From: Bacteroidales bacterium
Lineage (GTDB): Bacteria; Bacteroidota; Bacteroidia; Bacteroidales; P3
Reading direction: 5' to 3'
Length of the DNA: 64,000 bases
Assembly (NCBI GenBank): GCA_017545365.1
Contig: JAFWOP010000042.1
Coordinates: forward strand, 20,437-84,436
The translations under genes were made by a program, and so were the position numbers. The notes beneath the pieces are model-generated. The model was given only the letters and a program-made list of their open reading frames with translations. It did not search any database and was not told the DNA's origin. Of this stretch, positions 26,424 through 32,869 are shown piece by piece. Within the stretch, counting starts at the first letter, position 1. Each line of letters begins with the position of its first letter.

Positions 26424-26443
26424 GCGACAGGTGCCCCCGCCGG
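26373..26443 (+). repeat. fusA2 3' end, first copy of a duplicated segment
   Basis: This stretch, covering the last 50 bp of fusA2 and the first 20 bp beyond, reappears in degenerate form at 27700-27784. The shared blocks are CCCTCCTCAAGGCC, GCCGAGGAAGAGTA, and GTGCCCC(C)GCCG in the same order. Confidence 0.7.
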
Positions 26444-26471
26444 GCAATCAAGCTACGCAATACACCCTCAC

Positions 26472-26503
26472 AAGCCGGAAGCCCCGAGAGGGACTTCCGG
26501 CTT
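26472..26503 (+). terminator. Hairpin after fusA2
   Basis: AAGCCGGAAG (26472-26481) pairs perfectly with CTTCCGGCTT (26494-26503). No U-tract follows. It lies 48 nt after the fusA2 stop and 14 nt before the DUF3791 start. Confidence 0.55.
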
Positions 26504-26517
26504 CTAATGAAATAGAT

Positions 26518-26730
26518 ATGGCAACAGACCTACAGAAACTGGAGTTTGCGTCTTTTTGTATTGAAGAATACAAGAAAGCCACCAATCAAGGTGGGCGCGA
26601 TGTGGAACAGATGTTCGAGCGTCGCGGTGTCCTCGCGTTTCTGTTCGACCATTTCGAAGCCCTCCATACACAGGGCACACTGGCCATCCTTGACGACATT
26701 AACGAGTTCCTAAAACACCACCCGGAATGA
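26518..26730 (+). CDS. DUF3791 protein, first gene of DUF3791/DUF3990 cassette
   Basis: The 70-residue protein starts at ATG 26518 (MATDLQKLEFASFCIEEYKK) and has the DUF3791 pattern: KLEFASFCIEEYKKATN, then RGVLAFLFDHFEALHTQG. The start is chosen because the upstream in-frame extension crosses the hairpin at 26472. It overlaps the next gene by 4 nt (ATGA), implying translational coupling. DUF3791 proteins almost always precede DUF3990 genes and could be the antidote or partner in a toxin-antitoxin-like pair; that role is inference. Confidence 0.85.
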   Translation: MATDLQKLEFASFCIEEYKKATNQGGRDVEQMFERRGVLAFLFDHFEALHTQGTLAILDDINEFLKHHPE

Positions 26731-27206
26731 CACTCTATCACGGCAGTCTCGAGATTGTGGAACAGCCACAGATACTGGAACCCAACCGCCCGCTGGACTT
26801 CGGCAGCGGGTTCTACACCACCTCAAGTCTCAAGCAGGCCGAACGCTGGACGAGGGCGCGTATGGAACAGGCCAAAGCAGACGGCGGTTATATCAATATA
26901 TATGAATATACGGCAACGAAAGGCTTAAAGACCCGTACCTTCCGTGCTCCCAACGAGCCGTGGGTGGATTTCGTCCACGCCAACCGTTCCGTACAAGGAT
27001 TCGAACACGATTACGACATCGTGATGGGACCAGTGGCCAACGACAACGTCTACCTCAGTTTCAACCTCTATGAGGCCGGTGTCATCACCAAGCGTGAACT
27101 GATTAGACGGCTGAAGGCATATAAACTGGTTGACCAGCTACTGTTCCACTCCGAACGCTCGCTTTCGACACTCAAATACACAGGATGTAAGGAGGTGAAG
27201 AAATGA
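26727..27206 (+). CDS. DUF3990 protein (predicted ADP-ribosyltransferase-like fold)
   Basis: The 159-residue protein shows the DUF3990 features LYHGSLEIVEQP at the N-terminus, DFGSGFYTTSSLKQAERW at about residues 25-42, and DIVMGPVANDNVY at about 93-105. The HGS...GSGFYTT arrangement resembles the NAD-binding face of ADP-ribosyltransferases, to which I recall this family being assigned. A modification toxin acting in the cytoplasm is possible but unproven. It is coupled by ATGA overlaps to both neighbours, so the three proteins are probably made in fixed proportion. Confidence 0.85.
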   Translation: MTLYHGSLEIVEQPQILEPNRPLDFGSGFYTTSSLKQAERWTRARMEQAKADGGYINIYEYTATKGLKTRTFRAPNEPWVDFVHANRSVQGFEHDYDIVMGPVANDNVYLSFNLYEAGVITKRELIRRLKAYKLVDQLLFHSERSLSTLKYTGCKEVKK

Positions 27207-27433
27207 CCCATCCCAAGATAACCCAAGACAATGTGCATCTGCTTCTGCCAAGCAAGATAGCCCAACTGGCCGACCGTCTGTTGAAGAACGGCAAAGCCGA
27301 CGACATGGCCACAGCCCTCAGTATGGTCTACACCTCCCCCGTCTATGCCAATCTGGAGCAAGAAAACACCAAATACTGGTGGCAAGGCACAGGTAGCCTG
27401 TATTACGATTTGATGACTACAACTATCAATTAA
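27203..27433 (+). CDS. Small third protein of the DUF3791/DUF3990 cassette
   Basis: The 76-residue protein begins MTHPKITQDNVHLLLPSKIA and contains ADDMATALSMVYTSPVYANLEQENTKYWWQGTGSLYYDL. This arrangement (LLLP-KIA-L, a short helix, KLE-E-TK-W, then LY-DL) recurs in small proteins next to DUF3990 genes. No catalytic motif is seen. It overlaps the DUF3990 gene by 4 nt. Confidence 0.75.
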   Translation: MTHPKITQDNVHLLLPSKIAQLADRLLKNGKADDMATALSMVYTSPVYANLEQENTKYWWQGTGSLYYDLMTTTIN

Positions 27434-27684
27434 AAGTCTGTTTCCCCCGCCAACCGACAGCACGTCATTATCCACTGCCTCACCAACTCCTCAGAAGTGA
27501 AACGAGGCTACCGCAAACTGTTGGCAGAATGGCAAAGCACGCTACCGATTACTGCGTATTGACTGGTGACCCCCGCGAGTTTAACGAGTATCATATTGGG
27601 GCCTCATTGAAAGACTTCGGCAAGAAATGGTTTGCGTTTGCCAAGATGAAGATGCCGATGGAGGAATTAATTGGAGAAATGTAG
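27434..27684 (+). pseudogene. Degraded gene remnants downstream of the DUF3990 cassette
   Basis: Two protein-like segments lie in different frames. One (about 27454-27560) reads QHVIIHCLTNSSEVKRGYRK and ends at TGA. The other (27529-27684) reads GDPREFNEYHIGASLKDFGK and continues KWFAFAKMKM to TAG. The second matches the C-terminal signature (YHIGASLKDLGKKWFAF) I associate with ORF6N-type Bacteroidota proteins. Neither has a full-length frame, so I read this as remains of one or two decayed genes. Confidence 0.5.
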
Positions 27685-27699
27685 TTCATAAGCATACCA

Positions 27700-27784
27700 C
27701 AGCAGTCCCTCCTCAAGGCCGACGATGAGCAAAGCACCAATGATGCTTTGCCGCCGCCGAGGAAGAGTAGCGAGTGCCCCGCCG
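27700..27784 (+). repeat. Degenerate second copy of the fusA2 3' end
   Basis: It aligns with 26373-26443: CAGCAnnCCCTCCTCAAGGCC, GACGA, GCCGCCGCCGAGGAAGAGTA, then GCGA and GTGCCCCGCCG. A 21-bp insertion (27729-27749) containing the inverted repeat GCAAAGCA/TGCTTTGC interrupts it. The position, exactly beyond the cassette, suggests a boundary of an inserted segment. Confidence 0.65.
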
Positions 27785-27873
27785 TGGCCGAGGCTGAAGA
27801 AATAGATGAAATACTTCCATCCCACAGCCGACACCGCGAGCGAGACTGCCAAAAGAATGAGTAGATAATGCAT
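27785..27873 (-). pseudogene. 5' fragment of a DUF1295-like membrane protein gene
   Basis: ATG 27873 opens a frame beginning MHYLLILLAVSLAVSAVGWK and continuing YFIYFFSLGHG, which resembles the first 30 residues of DUF1295 (steroid-reductase-like) membrane proteins, normally about 250 residues long. After that it runs directly into the reverse of the fusA2 3'-end copy, and the frame ends at 27667. The gene was probably truncated when the accessory segment arrived. Family assignment from so short a piece is tentative. Confidence 0.45.
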
Positions 27874-28149
27874 AATACGTTTATTTTTGATGTTTCAATA
27901 CTTCACCTGCGCTAATAAGTTAGCTGTTATCTCTAAAACGCAAATATACTGAAAATAATGTATCACGGTGTCGCGACCGAATGGGAGAAAAATCGTACAT
28001 TGCGCAGTGCGGTGATAGTCAAAACCTAACAAAACTGCGTCTCGTAGTGAAGCAAATCCGGTGGACTTACGATAGTGGAGCAAAGCGAAAAGTGGACTTA
28101 TTAAAGTGGACTCATTAATAGACCACACCTTAAAGATACGATTTCTACT
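27874..28149. other. Gene-free spacer with AGTGGACTTA-like repeats
   Basis: No gene is supported. GTGGACTTA recurs near 28053, 28092 and (as GTGGACTCA) 28106. Confidence 0.5.
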
Positions 28150-29641
28150 TCATAGCCTCACCAGTTTGGCACTCTCATTCTTGAACTGTGGCATCGTCTC
28201 GCCCACAGAGGCTCCGATATAGGTGGGGTCGCAAATAGTGTAACGGCGACCATCAAGAGTAAAGTAATCGCCCGCCACCGTTTCGGAGAAGGCAACAGCT
28301 GTGGCCAAATGACTGGGCCAGTGTACAAGCACCACATCAAGCCCCAACAGGTCGCGTACCAGAATGCTATAGAAAATGGAGCGATCCTCGCAGTCGTTCT
28401 TTGGATAGTAGATGCTCTCATCACCAAACAGGGGTCGCTCGTAGCCGAACTGCTCTTGGTCGGTGGCATAGTCGAAAGTCGTCTGCACAAAGTTGAGCAG
28501 CATTTCGGCGGCATCCTTTTTGCTTCTGCCATTGATTTGGTTGCGAAGTGCCGGATAGAGGGTCTCTTTTACACCGTCGCTAAACCCCGCAAGAGAGTAG
28601 TATTCCCACGCATCGCTCAGCGGGTAGTCGTTCAGGAAGTCTATCAGGCTCTGCTCCACAGTCACGGCGGCTTTCATGGAGCTGTAGCGGTTGGCCTGTA
28701 GGGTACGGCTACGTTTGCCGCCTCCTTTTAGTTTGGGTAGCTCCCCCATCAGTATGTTGGCCACCTGCTCGCGGGGGAATGCTGCCTCGCACACACGAAC
28801 CTCGTTGAGTTTTTGGGTAGAGATTACATAATGGCTGTTTCCGTCGATGTTGATATAGGAGTAGTTGTAAATGGCGCGGTTGAAAGGCACAAGCAATATC
28901 AGGCGGTCTGCGGAGCGGGCCATGCGCACCCGGTAGCCCGACTGCGCCAACAGGTACATCTGTAGCAGTACGGCCTCGTTGCTGCCCTTGCCCAGCAGAT
29001 GCTCGCTCACGCGGCCTAGCAGGCAGATATGGCCCCAGTCCGACAGATGCAGCGTCCCACGCTGTGCCATACAGTCGTGCAGCAGACCGTCGTATTTCTT
29101 TTGCGACAACTGCTGCCATGCTGTGGAGACACTATTCTCCTCCAACGACGGGAGCTTGAATTGTAGTTCATTGCCATTGGCATGTACGCTGCATCCTGTG
29201 CCGTAGAAATTGAATGCCACCATCGGGGCGGTAGGCTGGTGCGGGAATGGGTGGCATCGGCAGGGGTTCCATCATGGCAGGAAGTGGTACCGCCTTGCTT
29301 TTGGGCAGCGGTGTGGAGGAGATGGGTCGGTCCGGCTGGGGTTTCGGTGGTTTGGGAGGTTTCGGCTCCTTGGGTTTCGGCACGGGCGGCTTCACGCCCG
29401 TCTTCGTCCATGCCTTGTTTACGGCAGCGGCGTATTCCTCATTAGCCTTCTTGCGGAATGCGGCATACTCCGCCTCGGCCTTGCTCCGTGCGTCGTCATA
29501 TTGTTGGCGGACCTGTTGCTTCTGACTCTCGTACTGCTCCCGCATCTGCTGCCGCTGTCGTTCAAACGTGTTGCGGTCTACCTGTGCTGCTGCACCATGG
29601 GTCAGCAATAGCGAGAGAATGATAATGGTGGTATGTTTCAT
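28150..29641 (-). pseudogene. Exported transglutaminase-like protein, split by a one-base frameshift
   Basis: The N-terminal part (29641 down to the 29225 region) has a signal peptide (MKHTTIIILSLLLTHGAAAQ), a charged coiled coil of EYESQ/AEYAAFRKKANEEY type and a Pro/Lys-rich linker. The C-terminal part (29223 to 28150, 357 residues) carries a transglutaminase-like domain with the catalytic order Cys (NDCEDRSIFYS), His (HWPSHLATAVAF) and Asp (YTICDPTYIG). Related Bacteroidota proteins carry both parts in one chain. Removing one base from the four-base G/C run at 29225-29228 would join them as ...PAYRPMVAFNFYGTG. Either a real inactivating slip or an assembly error is possible. The intact protein, about 495 residues, would be periplasmic or surface-bound. 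Confidence 0.75.
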
Positions 29642-29654
29642 AGTATGTGTTTTT

Positions 29655-29929
29655 TTATAGCAATCCGGCATAATACATCGGCATACATGTGGTCTGTCCG
29701 TCCTGATGGTAGTCTTTGGTGGACAACAATATGCGCTCGCTGATGCGGGATGAGAATTTGGTGCAGAATTCATCCAGAGATTTATGTGTTTTATATCCTG
29801 AGGATTTGACTTCTATCGGCACAATCTTGTCACCTTTGGTCAACAGAAAGTCCACCTCATAGTTGTGGTTGTTGACATCTCTCGCTTCCAATCCAGCATC
29901 TTATCATATAGTTTGCGTCTAAAAACCAT
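29655..29929 (-). pseudogene. Internally deleted DUF4143-type AAA ATPase gene
   Basis: The frame starts MVFRRKLYDKMLDWK, matching the first 15 residues of the intact ATPase at 30379 (MIFRRKLYNKMLRWK). It then jumps, in another frame, to VNNHNYEVDFLLTKGDKIVP and the rest of the homologous C-terminus ending TTCMPMYYAGLL (intact copy TTCLPVYFAGLL). The P-loop and the whole central region, roughly 350 codons, are missing. A full consensus promoter and its paired upstream repeats are still present. It cannot encode an active ATPase. Confidence 0.85.
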
Positions 29930-29953
29930 AGTTCGGATGTTTAAAAAACGATG

Positions 29954-29984
29954 CAAAGATATGCATACTTTTTCGTTCCGCAAA
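29954..29984 (-). promoter_or_regulatory. Promoter of the deleted ATPase gene
   Basis: On the minus strand TTTG (29981-29984) is separated by 19 bp from TATCTTTG (29954-29961), a perfect consensus. Confidence 0.75.
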
Positions 29985-29994
29985 TTTTTTTTTG

Positions 29995-30057
29995 TCAAAA
30001 TGTGCAAGAATCGCAAAATCTTTTTTATCAAAATATGCAAGAATCGCAAAATCTTTT
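29995..30057. repeat. Two 30-bp direct repeats immediately upstream of the -33 box
   Basis: TCAAAATGTGCAAGAATCGC plus AAAATCTTTT at 29995-30024 recurs at 30028-30057 with one change (G to A). The period is 33 bp. The repeats begin 11 bp upstream of the -33 element of the deleted ATPase gene, a likely operator position. Confidence 0.75.
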
Positions 30058-30174
30058 CGCTCGAAAATCTATTGTGGCACCCAAGAACGCCGTGATGCGC
30101 ACATCGAAGTGCTGAATTATGCCATTCTGCTGACGATATAATTGCCAAAAAGTGTATATTCTGGTGCAAGAAAA

Positions 30175-30334
30175 TGAGAAAACTGCACTTTTTTGCCAAA
30201 AAGATTTTGAGGATTATGCGATATTATTGAATATATGTATGTTACAACGGTATGACGAATGGTGAAAGATGAGTGATAAAGGTTTAAATTTTGAGAAAAC
30301 AGCACTTTTTGCTCAAAAAAATTTTGAGAATTGC
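30175..30334. repeat. Two direct repeats of about 45 bp upstream of the intact ATPase gene
   Basis: Copy 1 (30175-30219) and copy 2 (30292-30334) share TGAGAAAAC-n-GCACTTTTT, then CAAAAA and ATTTTGAG-ATT. Copy 2 overlaps the -33 TTTG of the ATPase promoter. Their sequence differs from the repeats at 29995 although the genes are homologous. Confidence 0.7.
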
Positions 30335-30353
30335 ACAAAAGGTTGTATTTTTG
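30323..30353 (+). promoter_or_regulatory. Promoter of the intact DUF4143-type ATPase gene
   Basis: TTTG (30323-30326), 19 bp, TATTTTTG (30346-30353). The leader to ATG 30379 is about 20 nt. The -33 box lies within the second direct repeat. Confidence 0.75.
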
Positions 30354-30378
30354 CACTCGGATTCAAATCTAATATGAC

Positions 30379-31707
30379 ATGATATTTAGACGAAAATTGT
30401 ATAATAAGATGCTACGGTGGAAAGAGGATCGTCACGGTGAGAGTGCATTGTTGATAAAAGGGGCAAGGCGTGTGGGTAAGTCCACTTTGGTAGAGGAGTT
30501 TGCTCGGCGTGAGTACCGTTCGTACATAATGATAGATTTCTCGGTTCGCAACAACACAGTAGATGCACTATTCAAAGACATGAGCGACCTTGATTTCTTT
30601 TTTATGAGGTTGCAACAAGAAATGAATGTTACATTGCACGAAAGGGAGAGTGTTATTGTGTTTGACGAAGTGCAATTGCAGCCATTGGCCAGACAGGCAA
30701 TAAAGCATCTTGTGAAAGATGGCCGCTACGACTATATTGAGACAGGTTCGTTGTTGACACTAAAAAAGAACGTGCAGAATATTCTCATACCCAGTGAAGA
30801 AACTCGATTAACCTTGTACCCGCTTGACTTCGAAGAGTTTCTTTGGGCAACGGGGAATGAGGTCGGATTGAAGTTCCTTCCTGCCTTTCGCGAGAAGAAG
30901 GTTCCCATTGGGGGAGGCCATCGCAAGATGATGCGTGACCTACGGCTGTATATGCTTGTAGGTGGAATGCCCCAGTCTATTGAGACATATAATGAGACTA
31001 ACAATCTACAGCAGGTTGATGCTAAAAAGCGTGAAATTCTAGAATTGTATGATGACGATTTTAGAAAGATTGACCCTCTCGGGCGTGCGTCGCACATGAT
31101 GAGGGCAATACCCGGACAGCTGAACTCAAATGCTCGACGTTACAAGATTTCTTCAGCCATTGAAAGCCGTCGGACAGAGGGCACAGACACCGTTGTGGCT
31201 GATATGGAGGACAGTATGGTCGTCAATATTGCTCACCACGCCAACGACCCCAATGTTGGGTTAGGCTTGTCTCGCAACGAGGGGTACTATAAAATGTACA
31301 TGGTCGACACGGGTCTCTTTGTCACGCTGGCGTTTTGGGACAAAGACTTTACCGACAATATCATATATAACCAGCTGCTATCCGACAAACTTGCGGCCAA
31401 TCTCGGGTATGTTTATGAGAACCTAGTGGCGCAGATGCTACTGGCTGCTGGCAACAGACTCTACTACTACACCTTCCCGACTGACAATGAGAAACACAAC
31501 TATGAAATAGACTATCTACTCTCGCGAGGCAACAAGATTGTTCCCATCGAGGTAAAATCATCGGGCTACCGCACTCACAAGTCGTTAGACCTCTTCTGCG
31601 AAAAATACTCCTCGCGTATCGGCGAGCGCATACTCCTCTACACCAAGGACTACCAGCAGGACGGTCCAACCACCTGCCTACCCGTATACTTTGCGGGCTT
31701 ATTGTAA
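30379..31707 (+). CDS. AAA_14-type ATPase with C-terminal DUF4143 domain
   Basis: The 442-residue protein has a Walker A motif GARRVGKS at 28-35, Walker B SVIVFDEVQL at about 95-104, and a sensor-like ETGSLLTL. The C-terminal part has a PD-(D/E)XK-like constellation: YEIDYLLSRG ... IVPIEVKSSG (about residues 375-395). The family is widespread and multicopy in Bacteroidales; roles in DNA or stress response have been suggested but none is established. It is soluble and cytoplasmic. Its divergent neighbour (29655-29929) is a deleted homologue, so this locus once held two. It has its own promoter embedded in paired repeats. Confidence 0.9.
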   Translation: MIFRRKLYNKMLRWKEDRHGESALLIKGARRVGKSTLVEEFARREYRSYIMIDFSVRNNTVDALFKDMSDLDFFFMRLQQEMNVTLHERESVIVFDEVQLQPLARQAIKHLVKDGRYDYIETGSLLTLKKNVQNILIPSEETRLTLYPLDFEEFLWATGNEVGLKFLPAFREKKVPIGGGHRKMMRDLRLYMLVGGMPQSIETYNETNNLQQVDAKKREILELYDDDFRKIDPLGRASHMMRAIPGQLNSNARRYKISSAIESRRTEGTDTVVADMEDSMVVNIAHHANDPNVGLGLSRNEGYYKMYMVDTGLFVTLAFWDKDFTDNIIYNQLLSDKLAANLGYVYENLVAQMLLAAGNRLYYYTFPTDNEKHNYEIDYLLSRGNKIVPIEVKSSGYRTHKSLDLFCEKYSSRIGERILLYTKDYQQDGPTTCLPVYFAGLL

Positions 31708-32250
31708 CTATTTCACCTGCTCTCGACCCGTTGAAAATCTGTTGTTTGTATGTTATTCTACATTTAACGGTAATGTGCAATTGAGTGATTTTCATTCCTG
31801 ACTGGTTCGAAACAGCCCAATGTCCGTCACTTAATTTGTCTCCCTTTCCCCAGTCCTTAGTCGGGTTGTTTAGTGATGGGGGCTTTGTGCTCGGTGCCTG
31901 TCTTCCTCTTTTCTCCGCCTCTGGAAGTGAAGTCAGAGTGAAGTCAGAGCGAAGGCACGGCGAAGGCACGGTGGGTGATTGATGTGCCTGTTGTCGTCCG
32001 TCTGCTACAATTATACCGAAAAAGGTAAAAAACAGGGTGCCACTTTTAGAAATAAAAAAGTGGCACGTCGTTGCACAAAGCGAGAGCAGTGAAAGCCAAG
32101 GCGAATGCATCAAATGTAACGATTCTTGTGTTTCTAAAAGGGCGTTGCAATTACTCGAGCTTCATGTTTTGGTGTCTCAGGTGTGCCTGAAAGGCACAGA
32201 CAGATATAGCGTATGGCATCGCCGTACGGGGACAATGACGGCAGCGACTG

Positions 32251-32383
32251 GCAGCCTGTAGGGCTGCAACAGCGGAATCTGGCATCCACGTGATGTTTGC
32301 CGAGGCAGATATGGCTTTGGCTCGGTCTCGAAAATAAATTCTCGAGCTCTCATCCTGCGCCATGTTGCAGCCCTACAGGCTGC
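32251..32383. repeat. Perfect 20-bp inverted repeat, 93 bp apart
   Basis: GCAGCCTGTAGGGCTGCAAC (32251-32270) and its exact reverse complement (32364-32383). The intervening DNA has no gene. It may fold as a long stem or mark a small mobile repeat. Confidence 0.75.
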
Positions 32384-32732
32384 ATCGGACGGGTGCGTGC
32401 CCTATTCCTAGGGTGTTGCCCTAGGCTATATCTGTTCCAGCTCTCCGGGCTGGGGGCAGGGCCGCATTGCCATACATAGTATATGTGCCGTAGGCATACA
32501 TGACCATCGGTTTTGATTCGTTTGCCCTGCAAAGAAAGCCTCCTTTCTTTGCCAATCCGAAGTAACGTCACGAAGTAAAGAGGGACACGATGACAATTAC
32601 AATAACAATAGGGTTATGTATATGCCCCCTTGGGAGAAAAGTTCGTGGCTCTTATGTAACATATGACTGATTTTTGCCAACCTTTCTCATTGTCGCGTCT
32701 CTCCGAGACGCTGGATAGGTGGGTGTTTCACG

Positions 32733-32798
32733 ACCCCACACTGCGGAACCTAACGGTTCCTTGTATGGGGTTATTAAGATTCAGCATCTTTGATGCTG
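32733..32798. repeat. Intergenic hairpin element (ACCCCACACT family, copy 2)
   Basis: ACCCCACA (32733-32740) pairs with TGTATGGGGT (32762-32771); inside it GGAACC/GGTTCC forms a second stem; TTATTAAG follows, then CAGCATC-TTT-GATGCTG (32782-32798). The order of parts matches 1116-1183. Confidence 0.65.
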
Positions 32799-32869
32799 TT
32801 GAAAAATCAGTCAAATATAGCATAAGAGCGATATATATTAGTTCTCTACCCGGATGGGACGCACTGAAA

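Larger units (their letters stand above)
31708..32837. other. 1.1-kb gene-free region rich in hairpins
   Basis: No gene is supported on either strand; the longer frames lack start context and protein-like composition. It contains a perfect 11-bp-stem hairpin GTGCCACTTTT/AAAAGTGGCAC (32037-32066), the 20-bp inverted repeat at 32251/32364, the word AACGTCACGAAGTAA (32564-32578) shared with the 66-bp repeats at 60559, and an ACCCCACACT element (32733-32798). Confidence 0.6.

Noticed and set aside
27895..28128. A 77-codon minus-strand frame downstream of the transglutaminase-like gene region
   Set aside because: It lies in a repeat-bearing spacer, has no recognisable domain and no promoter. I treat it as chance.
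29655..31707. Divergent ATPase genes considered as an insertion sequence
   Set aside because: No transposase, terminal inverted repeats or target duplication are visible; both frames are AAA ATPase sequences.
31361..32113. A 250-codon minus-strand frame across the end of the ATPase gene
   Set aside because: Half of it is antisense to the ATPase C-terminus and the rest is Ser/Pro/Cys-rich DNA without homology signals.
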